Assembly (NCBI GenBank): GCA_902789795.1
Contig: CADAPM010000003.1
Location: 62,001-126,000, forward strand
Source of the DNA: an uncultured Eubacteriales bacterium
Lineage (GTDB): Bacteria; Bacillota; Clostridia; Christensenellales; Aristaeellaceae
Direction: 5' to 3'
DNA length: 64,000 nucleotides
In this document: in pieces, positions 56,806 to 64,000 of the stretch
Layout of the letters: each line of letters starts with the position of its first letter
Numbering within the stretch: the stretch's first letter is position 1
Program-made: the position numbers and the translations under genes
Notes under the pieces: model-generated
Told to the model about the DNA's origin: nothing
What the model saw: the letters and a program-made list of their open reading frames with translations, nothing else
Databases searched by the model: none

Positions 56806-57933
56806 ATGTCTTCCGATATCAATACCCTGTCTGCGGATCGCGACCGCGTGATCGTGCGCACCAGCCTGATCGGCATCGGGGCGAACCTGGCCCTGGCGGC
56901 GGGCAAAGCGATCACCGGCCTGCTGGCCCATTCCATCGCGGTGGTCCTGGACGCCGTCAACAACCTGAGCGACGCCCTGTCCTCCCTGATCACCATCATC
57001 GCCACCAAGCTGGCAGGCCGCACGCCGGACAAGAAGCACCCGCTGGGCTATGGCCGCATCGAGTACCTGAGCACCATGATCATCGCCGCCATCGTGCTGT
57101 ACGCCGGCGTCACGGCGCTCATCGAATCCGTCAAAAAGATCATCAACCCGGAGACGCCGGAATACTCGGCCCTCACCCTGGTCATCATCGCCGTGGCCGT
57201 CGCCGCCAAGATCGCCCTGGGTCTCTACTTCCGCAAGGTAGGCAAGAAGGTCAATTCCGGCTCCCTGCAGGCCTCCGGCTCAGACGCGCTGTCGGACGCG
57301 ATCCTGTCCGCCTCCGTGCTGGTCTGCGCCATCCTTTTCCTGACCACCGGCCTGAGCCTGGAAGCCTGGGTGGGTGTGGTCATCGCCATCTTCATCATCC
57401 GCGCCGGCTTCGAGATGCTGACCGAAGCCGTGGACGACCTGCTGGGCAAGCGCCTGGACCACGAGACCGCCGAGGCCATCAAGAAGACCATCTGCGAGGA
57501 GCCCGAGGTGGAGGGCGCTTACGACCTCTTCCTGAACAACTACGGTCCCGAGCGCGTGATCGGCTCTGTGCACGTGGAGGTGCCGGACACCATGACCGCC
57601 GCCGAGATCGACCAGCTGGAGCGGCGGCTGGCCGGCAAGGTCTTTGAGAAGCATAACATCGTCATGACCGCCATCGGCATCTATGCCGTCAACACCACCG
57701 ATGACCGCATCGCCGAAATGCGCACCCGTCTCACGCGCATGATCATGTCCCATGACGGCATCCTGCAGGTGCACGGCTTCACCGTCAATGAGGAGACGAA
57801 GACCATCCAGTTCGACGTGATCGTGGATTACGCCCGCGCCGACCGCAAGGCCATCTTCGACCACATCGCCCAGGAAGCCGCGGAAATGTACCCTGAATAC
57901 AAGCTGAAGCTGGTCATGGATATTGATATCTGA
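56806..57933 (+). CDS. Cation diffusion facilitator (CDF) metal efflux protein
   Basis: 375 residues. Six membrane segments in the first 215 residues with the two metal sites DAVNNLSDAL and SGSDALSDAI, the CDF hallmark KKHPLGYGRIEYLS, and a cytoplasmic ferredoxin-like C-terminal domain (about 215-375) with GAYDLFLNNYGPERVIGSVHVEV. The HxxxD sites of zinc transporters read NNLSD and SDALSD here, which is usual in the manganese-transporting branch; metal specificity is thus uncertain and Mn2+ is possible. ATG 56806 has GGAGGG upstream. Confidence 0.92.
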   Translation: MSSDINTLSADRDRVIVRTSLIGIGANLALAAGKAITGLLAHSIAVVLDAVNNLSDALSSLITIIATKLAGRTPDKKHPLGYGRIEYLSTMIIAAIVLYAGVTALIESVKKIINPETPEYSALTLVIIAVAVAAKIALGLYFRKVGKKVNSGSLQASGSDALSDAILSASVLVCAILFLTTGLSLEAWVGVVIAIFIIRAGFEMLTEAVDDLLGKRLDHETAEAIKKTICEEPEVEGAYDLFLNNYGPERVIGSVHVEVPDTMTAAEIDQLERRLAGKVFEKHNIVMTAIGIYAVNTTDDRIAEMRTRLTRMIMSHDGILQVHGFTVNEETKTIQFDVIVDYARADRKAIFDHIAQEAAEMYPEYKLKLVMDIDI

Positions 57934-57940
57934 CCAATTC

Positions 57941-57968
57941 TTGCGTTTTTCAAATATTGTGTTATAAT
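57941..57968 (+). promoter_or_regulatory. Promoter of glgP
   Basis: TTGCGT (57941-57946), 16-bp spacer, TATAAT (57963-57968). Confidence 0.75.
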
Positions 57969-58051
57969 AGCACGGCACAGCCGCGCTATTTTTTATGCCT
58001 GTGCTGCCAATCCACCGCACACAGATCGCAAGATACAGGAGGAACGACCTC

Positions 58052-60499
58052 GTGCCAACCACGAAATTTGACAAGGAATCCATCAAACAGTCTATCCTGG
58101 GCAAGCTGCAGCGCTACAACGGCAGGAGCCTGGAGGACGCCAACGAACACCAGATCTATCACGCCATCGCTTCCACCGTGCGGGATCAGGTCATGCAGAA
58201 GTGGGCTGAGTACCGCAAGAAGGATAAGACCTATCTCGGCAAGCGCCTGTACTACCTTTCCGTAGAATTCCTGACCGGCCGCAGCCTGATGTGCAACATG
58301 CTGAACCTCTGCTCCACCGACGCCTATATGGAGGCCATGAAGGAGCTGGGCATCGACTGGCGCAAGGTCGTCCGCGAGGAGCCGGAACCCGGCCTGGGCA
58401 ACGGCGGCCTGGGACGCCTGGCAGCCTGCTTCATGGACTCTCTGTCCTCCCTGGACATTCCCGCCATGGGCTGCACCATCCGCTATGAATACGGCCTGTT
58501 CCGCCAGAAGCTGCTGAACGGCCAGCAGGTAGAAATGCCCGACGACTGGCTCGAGAACGGCAACGTGTGGGAAGTCGCCGCCATGGAAGACGCCTGCGAG
58601 GTGCACTTCGGCGGCTGGGTCGAGGAAAAGCAGGAAGACGACAAGCTGATCTTCGTGGAGCACGATTACAATACCGTGCAGGCCGTCCCCTACGATATGC
58701 CCATTGTCGGCTACGACACGCAGACCGTCAACTCCCTGCGCATGTGGCGCGCCAAGTCCGCCCACTCCATGGATTTGAAGGACTTCAACTCCGGCAACTA
58801 TATCAAGGCCATGCAGGAAGAGGAGCTGGCGGCCGTCATCTCCAAGGTCCTGTACCCGGAGGACAACCATTACGAGGGCAAGGAGCTGCGCCTCAAGCAG
58901 CACTATTTCTTCACCTCCGCCACCCTGCAGTATGCGCTCAAGGACTTTAAGCGCCGCTTCGGCTGCAACTTTGACCTGTTCCCGGAGAAGGTGACCATCC
59001 AGATCAACGATACGCACCCCGGTCTGGCCATTCCCGAGCTGATGCGCCTGCTGATGGACCAGGAGGGCCTGGGCTGGGATGAAGCCAGCGCCATCGTGCA
59101 GCGCACCGTGGCCTACACCAACCACACCGTCATGTCCGAAGCGCTGGAGCGCTGGCCGGAGGAGATGGTGCGCAAGCTGCTGCCGCGCATCTACATGATC
59201 CTGCAGGAGATCAACCGCCGCGTCTGCGCGCGCCTGGCCAACCACTACCACAACGGCATGGATCCCCGCATCGCGGGCATGGCCATCACCGCCTACAACA
59301 TGGTGCACATGGCCAACCTGTGCGTATCCATGAGCTACTCGGTCAACGGCGTGAGCCAGCTGCACGGCCAGATCCTGAAGGACAAGACCTTCCACGACTA
59401 TTATGAGATCATGCCCGAGAAGTTCTCGGCCATCACCAACGGCATCACGCACCGCCGCTGGCTGATGGTGGCAAACCCGGGCCTCAGGGACCTGATCACC
59501 GAAACCATCGGCGACAAGTGGATCCGCGAGCCGGAGCGCCTGCACGACCTGCTGCCCTACCGGGACGACGCGGCCTTCCGCGAGCGCTTCCAGCGCATCA
59601 AGCGGGACAACAAGATCGCCTTCAGCAACATGCTGTCCGCGCGCCAGAACATGACCATCGACCCGAACACCCTGGTGGACGTCCAGGCCAAGCGCCTGCA
59701 CGAGTACAAGCGCCAGCTGCTGAACGCGCTGCATATCATGGTGCTGTACAACCGCATCATGGATGACCCCAGCTTCACCATGCAGCCCCGCACCTTCGTT
59801 TTCGGCGCGAAGGCCAGCCCCGCCTATTACATGGCCAAGCAGATCATCCGTCTGCTGCTGGCCATCAGCAAGCTCATCGACAAGTCTCCCCGCGCTCGGG
59901 AAATGCTGCAGGTGGTCTTCCTGGAAAACTATGACGTCTCCAGCGCCGAATGCCTGATCCCCGCCGCCGACCTGTCCGAGCAGCTCTCCCTGGCCGGCAA
60001 GGAAGCCTCCGGCACCGGCTGCATGAAGTTCATGATGAACGGCGCGGTGACCATCGGCACCATGGACGGCGCGAACATCGAGATCTGCGACCAGGTGGGC
60101 CTGGACAACATCTACATCTTCGGTATGCGCACCAACACCGTGCATGACCTGGAGCGCGAGGGCAGCTATCAGCCCATGCACATCTTCGAGACCAACGGCG
60201 AGCTCCGCCGCGCCCTGACGCAGATGATCGACGGCACCCTCTTCCCCGAGAACGCCGCCGCCGTGCAGGAGATCTACCACAACCTGCTGTTCCAGGATAC
60301 CTATTACGTGCTCAAGGACTTCGGCTCCTACTCCATGGCTCAGCGCCGCGTGGACCAGGACTACCAGGACCGCGAGAAGTGGCTGCACATGGCGATCACC
60401 AACACCGCCTGCTCCGGCATCTTCTCCTCTGACCGGACCATCCGCGAGTACGACGACAAGATCTGGCACATCGGCTCCAGGGATTGGACCAAGAGATGA
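58052..60499 (+). CDS. glgP: Glycogen/starch phosphorylase
   Basis: 815 residues of GT35. Visible: YLSVEFLTGRSL, GLGNGGLGRLAACFMDS, the active-site loop QINDTHPGLAIPELMR, RLHEYKRQLLN, and the pyridoxal-phosphate lysine stretch EASGTGCMKFMMNGAVT (Cys where most have Asn). It releases glucose 1-phosphate from alpha-1,4-glucan with phosphate. The start is GTG 58052, nine bases after AGGAGG; the open frame continues to 57995 over the leader. The stop overlaps the start of the next gene (ATGA). Confidence 0.96.
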   Translation: MPTTKFDKESIKQSILGKLQRYNGRSLEDANEHQIYHAIASTVRDQVMQKWAEYRKKDKTYLGKRLYYLSVEFLTGRSLMCNMLNLCSTDAYMEAMKELGIDWRKVVREEPEPGLGNGGLGRLAACFMDSLSSLDIPAMGCTIRYEYGLFRQKLLNGQQVEMPDDWLENGNVWEVAAMEDACEVHFGGWVEEKQEDDKLIFVEHDYNTVQAVPYDMPIVGYDTQTVNSLRMWRAKSAHSMDLKDFNSGNYIKAMQEEELAAVISKVLYPEDNHYEGKELRLKQHYFFTSATLQYALKDFKRRFGCNFDLFPEKVTIQINDTHPGLAIPELMRLLMDQEGLGWDEASAIVQRTVAYTNHTVMSEALERWPEEMVRKLLPRIYMILQEINRRVCARLANHYHNGMDPRIAGMAITAYNMVHMANLCVSMSYSVNGVSQLHGQILKDKTFHDYYEIMPEKFSAITNGITHRRWLMVANPGLRDLITETIGDKWIREPERLHDLLPYRDDAAFRERFQRIKRDNKIAFSNMLSARQNMTIDPNTLVDVQAKRLHEYKRQLLNALHIMVLYNRIMDDPSFTMQPRTFVFGAKASPAYYMAKQIIRLLLAISKLIDKSPRAREMLQVVFLENYDVSSAECLIPAADLSEQLSLAGKEASGTGCMKFMMNGAVTIGTMDGANIEICDQVGLDNIYIFGMRTNTVHDLEREGSYQPMHIFETNGELRRALTQMIDGTLFPENAAAVQEIYHNLLFQDTYYVLKDFGSYSMAQRRVDQDYQDREKWLHMAITNTACSGIFSSDRTIREYDDKIWHIGSRDWTKR

Positions 60500-61245
60500 A
60501 TCGCGCAAGAAGGCTCTGCTGCCTCCTCTCCCTGCTTTTGCTCTTCCTGATGTGCGTGGTTCCGGCGCTTTCCCACGCAGAGGACGATGAGGTACAGGCC
60601 CTGCTGGACCAGATGGACGCGGACGTGCTCTTCGAGCTCAAAGACAGGATCGACCTGCGCTTAAGGCAGCTGGGCGCTTACCCCTTTGAAAAGCTCAGCG
60701 AGGGCAGCCGGGGCGATGAAGTGGTCGCCCTGCAGAAGCGCCTGATCGAACTGGGCTATTACAAGGGCGAAGCCGACGGCCGCTACCGCAACGCCACCGC
60801 CAACGCCATGAAGGCCTTTGAAAAGCAGGCGGGGCTCCGGCGCGACGGCATCGCCACGGTGGCGGATCAGCAATTGCTCTTCTCCGCCGAGGCCCCCGTA
60901 CAGCCCACGCCGACGCCATCCCCCACGCCCAGGCCCACCCGCACGCCCAATAAGGCGCGGGACTACTCCGACCCCGATTACCGCACCATCGGCCTCATGG
61001 CCGAACAGTATGCGGGCAACCGATACAAGCTCGAGGGCACGATCCTGGCAGTGCTGGACGACGGCGCCCGCTGGCTGGTGGAACTCAAAGCCTCCGCCGG
61101 GCTCGCAGCCGTGGAAAGCTTTCCCGAAGCCCGTCAGGCCGGCGACAGCGTGACCGTGTACGGCGAGTACCAGGGCATCACCCGGTATGAGAGCGAGAGC
61201 GGGCCGGTCTCCCTGCCCCTGTTCAAATGCGAATACCTGGATTGA
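60496..61245 (+). CDS. Exported peptidoglycan-binding-domain protein
   Basis: 249 residues. Signal peptide or anchor (LCCLLSLLLLFLMCVVPALSHA), a PG_binding_1 domain (about 60-115; GSRGDEVVALQKRLIELGYYKGEADGRY in two steps, NAMKAFEKQAGL), a Pro/Thr linker (QPTPTPSPTPRPTRTP), and a C-terminal beta domain (about 155-249) of unknown family. The peptidoglycan-binding part should hold it at the wall. ATG 60496 overlaps the glgP stop; translation is probably coupled to it, an odd pairing functionally. The next gene follows 13 bp downstream. Confidence 0.88.
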   Translation: MNRARRLCCLLSLLLLFLMCVVPALSHAEDDEVQALLDQMDADVLFELKDRIDLRLRQLGAYPFEKLSEGSRGDEVVALQKRLIELGYYKGEADGRYRNATANAMKAFEKQAGLRRDGIATVADQQLLFSAEAPVQPTPTPSPTPRPTRTPNKARDYSDPDYRTIGLMAEQYAGNRYKLEGTILAVLDDGARWLVELKASAGLAAVESFPEARQAGDSVTVYGEYQGITRYESESGPVSLPLFKCEYLD

Positions 61246-61258
61246 GGAGATGTGAACG

Positions 61259-61756
61259 ATGAAAAAGTTCGCTGTCAGCATCTTCCTGATCGGGATCGTG
61301 GTGGCGGCCGCCGCCATCGGCATCGGCATCTATGTCCGGGACAATCCGGAGGTACAGGCCATTTCGGCCGTGACGGGCATCCCCATCACGCCGGACAACG
61401 GCATCGCGCTGCGGCAGGCGGCCCTCGCCGGAAATCTCAGGATGTCCGGGCTCGTAGCCTTCCTGCTGGAGGTCTATCCCTACATCAGCCAGGCGACCAC
61501 CATCGCGGCGGCGGTAGCGGCCTTCGGCCTGCTGCTCCTGCTGCTGATCATGATCATCAAGCCCGTGCTCTCCATCCTCCTGCTCGCCGCCGTCGCAGCC
61601 GTGATCTATTTCGGCTACCAGGGCTATCTGGGCGCAGAGGTGGGCGATTTCGTGAACATGGTGCTCGAGCAGCTGAAGGTGTATTTTGACAAGATCGTCA
61701 GCTTCGTCAACGAGGCGAAAATCGTGGACACCTTCAACGACCTGATTTCCCGTTAA
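61259..61756 (+). CDS. Small membrane protein, function unknown
   Basis: 165 residues with one N-terminal hydrophobic segment (about 4-25), an extracellular-looking stretch (RDNPEVQAISAVTG), and two further segments around residues 78-120 (LLLLLLIMIIKPVLSILLLAAV), then a polar tail ending FVNEAKIVDTFNDLIS. No family recognised. GAGGAG precedes the ATG. It appears to share an operon with the peptidoglycan-binding protein. Confidence 0.75.
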   Translation: MKKFAVSIFLIGIVVAAAAIGIGIYVRDNPEVQAISAVTGIPITPDNGIALRQAALAGNLRMSGLVAFLLEVYPYISQATTIAAAVAAFGLLLLLLIMIIKPVLSILLLAAVAAVIYFGYQGYLGAEVGDFVNMVLEQLKVYFDKIVSFVNEAKIVDTFNDLISR

Positions 61757-61768
61757 AGAAAAAACTGC

Positions 61769-61797
61769 TTGCCACATCACGGTTTTTCCGGTATAAT
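61769..61797 (+). promoter_or_regulatory. Promoter of the parvulin lipoprotein gene
   Basis: TTGCCA (61769-61774), 17-bp spacer, TATAAT (61792-61797). Confidence 0.85.
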
Positions 61798-61841
61798 AGG
61801 CAGGCTGTCATGTTTGACGCAAGATAGGAGATGCTTTTCTT

Positions 61842-63239
61842 ATGCAAAAGAAACTGTTTCTACTGCTTCTGCTGGTGGTTTGCATCGCTCTGAGCGGCTG
61901 CGCCCTGGTGGTCAAGGACCCCGCGCGCGACGCCCAGCAGGTCATCATCGATGTGAACGGCGAGACGGTCGACAAGCAGACCGTGTCCCAGATGGTCACC
62001 AATTATAAGAACAACATGCTGAACTACTACTATCAGCTCTACTCCATGTACGGCCTGCCCTTCAACGAGAGCAGCGTCGACCTGAGCACCGCCGAGCAGG
62101 ACACGATCAATCAGGAAGTGGAACGCCTGGTGCTCAAGCAGAAGTTCGCGGCCCTGCCCGAGCTCGCCCTGACCGCTGAGGATGAAGCGGCCGTCAAGAC
62201 CGCTGCGGAGGAAGATTACAACCGCATCCTGGATCAGGTCAAATCCCTGTACCTGAGCGATTCCGAGCTGGAAGGCGATGAGCTGACCGCCGCCGCCCAG
62301 GCCCGCGCCCTGGAGCTGGATCCCCACTATAACCTGGACTACTTCATGAACCTCGCCCGCGAAGACAAGATGGTCGAAAAGCTGCGCGAGTACGCCATCA
62401 AGGACGTCGCCGTCACCGAGGATGAGATCAAGGCCGCGTACGACACCCGCGTGGCCGACGCCAAGACCAGCTACGAGAGCGACAAGAGCGCCTTCGGCAC
62501 CGCGGTCAACAACGGCGAGACCGTCTACACCCGCCCCGCCGGTTACCGCTATGTGAAGCAGATCCTGGTGGGCTTCCCCGAGGACCTGAACACCGCGCTG
62601 ACCGCAGCGAACAGCGCCAAGACCACCGCCCAGACCGCTCTGGGCAACGCCACCACCGCGCTGGCTGACAACGCCGAAGCCCTGGCCGCCGAAGGCATCA
62701 CCGATGAGGAGAAGGCCGAGCTGGAAGCCAAGAGCGCCGAGCTGCAGGCCGCCCTGGAGGCCGCGCAGGCCGACTTCGATGAGAAGTCCGCTGCCGCCGA
62801 CAAGGCCAAGGAAGACGCCTTTGCCGCCATCCAGCCCACCGTGGACGAGGTCATGGCGAAGATCGCCGCCGGCGAAGACTTCGACGCCCTGATGGAGCAG
62901 TACAACACCGACCCCGGCATGCAGCGCGAGCCCGGCAAGACCAACGGCTACGCCGTCTGCGAGGGCTTCACTCCCTTCGAGACCGCTTTCGTCGACGCCG
63001 CTATGGCGCTTAAGAACATCGGCGATGTGTCCGAGCCCGTGAAGAGTGACAGCTACGGCTACTACATCATCCGCTACCAGTCCGACATCGCGGAAGGCGA
63101 TGTGGCGCTGGACGAGGTCCGCAGCGTGGTCGAGCCCGAAGTCCTGGCCGACAAGCAGGACACCACCTACGACGCCGCTGTGGAGCAGTGGAAGAGCGAA
63201 GCGAAGATCAAGACCTATATCGAACGGCTGAGCAACTGA
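61842..63239 (+). CDS. PrsA-like foldase lipoprotein with coiled coil inserted in the parvulin domain
   Basis: 465 residues. Lipoprotein signal with lipobox LSGC (Cys about residue 20); a SurA/PrsA-like N-terminal chaperone region (about 35-205, ending YAIKDVAVTEDEIKAAYDTR); then the start of a parvulin PPIase (GYRYVKQILVGF, about 233-244). Next is an Ala-rich coiled coil of about 85 residues (about 247-330; repeated KAELEAKSAEL, AALEAAQADFDEK). The PPIase then resumes (IAAGEDFDALMEQYN, VSEPVKSDSYGYYIIRY). It should help fold exported proteins at the outer membrane face. The insertion is in frame; most PrsA proteins are 280-320 residues. Own promoter and terminator. Confidence 0.9.
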   Translation: MQKKLFLLLLLVVCIALSGCALVVKDPARDAQQVIIDVNGETVDKQTVSQMVTNYKNNMLNYYYQLYSMYGLPFNESSVDLSTAEQDTINQEVERLVLKQKFAALPELALTAEDEAAVKTAAEEDYNRILDQVKSLYLSDSELEGDELTAAAQARALELDPHYNLDYFMNLAREDKMVEKLREYAIKDVAVTEDEIKAAYDTRVADAKTSYESDKSAFGTAVNNGETVYTRPAGYRYVKQILVGFPEDLNTALTAANSAKTTAQTALGNATTALADNAEALAAEGITDEEKAELEAKSAELQAALEAAQADFDEKSAAADKAKEDAFAAIQPTVDEVMAKIAAGEDFDALMEQYNTDPGMQREPGKTNGYAVCEGFTPFETAFVDAAMALKNIGDVSEPVKSDSYGYYIIRYQSDIAEGDVALDEVRSVVEPEVLADKQDTTYDAAVEQWKSEAKIKTYIERLSN

Positions 63240-63253
63240 GCCGTTTTACCCCG

Positions 63254-63294
63254 ACAGCCGGGCAGGAGATCATCTCCGCCCGGCTGTTTCATTT
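63254..63294 (+). terminator. Terminator of the parvulin gene
   Basis: ACAGCCGGGC (63254-63263) and GCCCGGCTGT (63278-63287), followed by TTCATTTT. Confidence 0.85.
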
Positions 63295-63378
63295 TCCCAT
63301 ATTGACGAAAGCCCTTGTGGAATGATATGTTACAGCAGACGCCACAGAATACGCCGACATGTGAGGTGACCCGGACCC

Positions 63379-63564
63379 ATGCTGAGCTTCATCTTCGTCC
63401 ACGGCCTTTCCAGCTGGGGCAGCTATGACAAAGCGTACAGGAGAATGCCCTACTGGGGCATGCGCGGCGGCGATCATATGTACCTGCAGGGCGGTCTGAT
63501 CCACAGGCATGACATCCGCGATTTCTACCTGCAACTGCTTCAGATGATCAGCAGGACCGCATGA
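63379..63564 (+). pseudogene. Internally deleted lipase/esterase remnant
   Basis: 61 codons. The first half, FIFVHGLSSWGSYDKAYRRM then PYWGMRGGD, is the start of a secreted-lipase-like alpha/beta hydrolase (oxyanion HG and GWG-type loop). The second half, LIHRHDIRDFYLQLLQMI, looks like the C-terminal catalytic His region and last helix of the same family. The 300-odd residues that should lie between, including the nucleophile Ser, are missing. I interpret the frame as the product of an internal deletion. No good ribosome binding site is seen. Confidence 0.55.
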
Positions 63565-63622
63565 GACGGCCTTCGCCCACCTCCAACTAATCCCAACTTG
63601 GAAAAACTTTCAATATTAGCCA

Positions 63623-63651
63623 TTGACGCGCGGAGGATTATGTGCTATCAT
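63623..63651 (+). promoter_or_regulatory. Promoter of uraA
   Basis: TTGACG (63623-63628), 17-bp spacer, TATCAT (63646-63651). Confidence 0.8.
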
Positions 63652-63663
63652 CTGCCACGGTAA

Positions 63664-63767
63664 GTCTTTAAGACGGTACAGAGAGACCGACAAGAGGCAG
63701 CCGGGCGCGCACGCGCACACAACCGGAGGATTTTATCCAGCCCGTCGTATCCTGTATACGGCGGGCT
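63664..63767 (+). promoter_or_regulatory. PyrR-type attenuation leader of uraA
   Basis: The leader contains a PyrR-binding-like hairpin, TTTAAGACGGTACAGAGAG followed by ACCGACAAGAGG (63667-63697), with the conserved ACAGAGAG loop. Downstream is a strong hairpin, AGCCCGTCGTAT (63739-63750) with ATACGGCGGGCT (63756-63767), followed by GTTTATG. With UMP, PyrR would stabilise the first structure and favour the terminator, reducing uracil uptake. Confidence 0.8.
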
Positions 63768-63815
63768 GTTTATGTGCCTGAGAAGACTGCCGAATATAAA
63801 ACGGGAGGCTTTCCT

Positions 63816-64000
63816 ATGAAGCTTGTCTACAATGTTGACCAGAACCCGCCCATTAAAAAGAACCTGATCTACGCGTTCCAGCAGCTGCTGGCCATCATGG
63901 CGGCGACCCTGCTGGTCCCGATCCTGGTGGACGGCACCGGCACCTACATGAGCCAGCCTGCCGCGCTGTGCGGCGCGGGCTTCGGCACGCTGTTCTATCT
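63816..64000 (+). CDS. uraA: Uracil permease, N-terminal part (cut by window edge)
   Basis: 61 codons are visible, starting at ATG 63816 with GGGAGG upstream: MKLVYNVDQNPP, KKNLIYAFQQLLAIMAATLLVPILVD and the beginning of the second helix. This is the N terminus of nucleobase:cation symporter-2 (UraA/PyrP) uracil permeases, which have about 420-450 residues and 14 helices. The PyrR-type leader supports uracil as substrate. The rest lies outside the window. Confidence 0.88.
   Translation, partial: MKLVYNVDQNPPIKKNLIYAFQQLLAIMAATLLVPILVDGTGTYMSQPAALCGAGFGTLFY

Noticed and set aside
1..64000. tRNA, rRNA, CRISPR arrays, prophage or integrase genes
   Set aside because: Looked for on both strands by characteristic motifs (TTCGANTC arms, repeat-spacer regularity, recombinase signatures); none was seen. 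This is by eye, so a divergent tRNA could be missed.

Overview
The window is a G+C-rich, gene-dense bacterial chromosome segment. It is most consistent with an uncultured, probably gut-dwelling, member of the Clostridia (Firmicutes). The evidence is: good Shine-Dalgarno sequences with frequent GTG/TTG starts; vegetative promoters of the TTGnnn-17-TAtnaT type; a T-box leader on thrS; a CIRCE operator on htpG; a PyrR-type leader on a uracil permease; long-form HPF; and Gram-positive export signals. No tRNA, rRNA, CRISPR array, integrase or transposase gene was seen. Both window edges cut genes: a DUF4143 ATPase at the left and uraA at the right.

Layout. 1-11 kb: carbohydrate genes (rhamnulose-1-phosphate aldolase, an arabinose/fucose-type isomerase, a truncated Gfo/Idh/MocA gene, a CUT1 sugar transporter without its ATPase, and a large secreted double esterase). 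HPF and a small membrane protein interrupt this block. 11-18 kb: a TIGR00300-type arginine/ornithine-related enzyme, dUTPase, a cytosolic beta-lactamase-like protein, an orphan zinc-binding protein, a GNAT, a GT2 and a phosphodiesterase. 18-24 kb: an OmpR-type two-component system and a uronate operon (kduI, DUF4177, gluconate-5-dehydrogenase-like SDR, TIM-barrel isomerase). 24-30 kb: thrS with T-box, brnTA toxin-antitoxin, a degenerate E2-like acyltransferase, and a short AlaRS. 30-31.4 kb: gene-free, holding nested repeats, 6S RNA and an unexplained hairpin-rich stretch. 31.4-38 kb: AKR-mutY-membrane protein-HAD-VanW operon plus a secreted protein. 38-46 kb: two secreted proteins with an XRE/S24-like regulator, MATE, Cof-HAD, a GH105-like protein, and a second GT2. 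46-50.7 kb: argG, an M20 amidohydrolase and an amino-acid ABC transporter, all on one strand. 51-54.5 kb: D-aminopeptidase, PIG-L deacetylase, D-aminoacylase. 54.6-64 kb: htpG, a cation efflux protein, glycogen phosphorylase, cell-envelope proteins, a parvulin lipoprotein split by a coiled coil, a lipase remnant, and uraA.

How the genes fit together. Rhamnose-type aldolase/isomerase, sugar transporter, esterase, KduI with its SDR and the GH105-like protein together suggest use of pectin-type plant polysaccharides, although the genes are dispersed. A second theme is amino-acid salvage: argG with M20 and an ABC transporter, and D-aminopeptidase with D-aminoacylase.

The most unusual content is non-coding. 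A family of five intergenic elements (copies near 1.7, 20.8, 22.9, 27.9 and 30.2 kb) has long inverted arms made of tandem purine-rich 7-mers. In the three best copies the arms enclose three hairpins. Arm and hairpin sequences differ between copies while pairing is kept, and in four copies one arm starts at, or contains, the stop codon of the adjacent gene. A second family (11.1, 18.0, 37.7 kb) carries GCCCTCATCCG-type ends and always lies in the same orientation just after a gene's 3' end.
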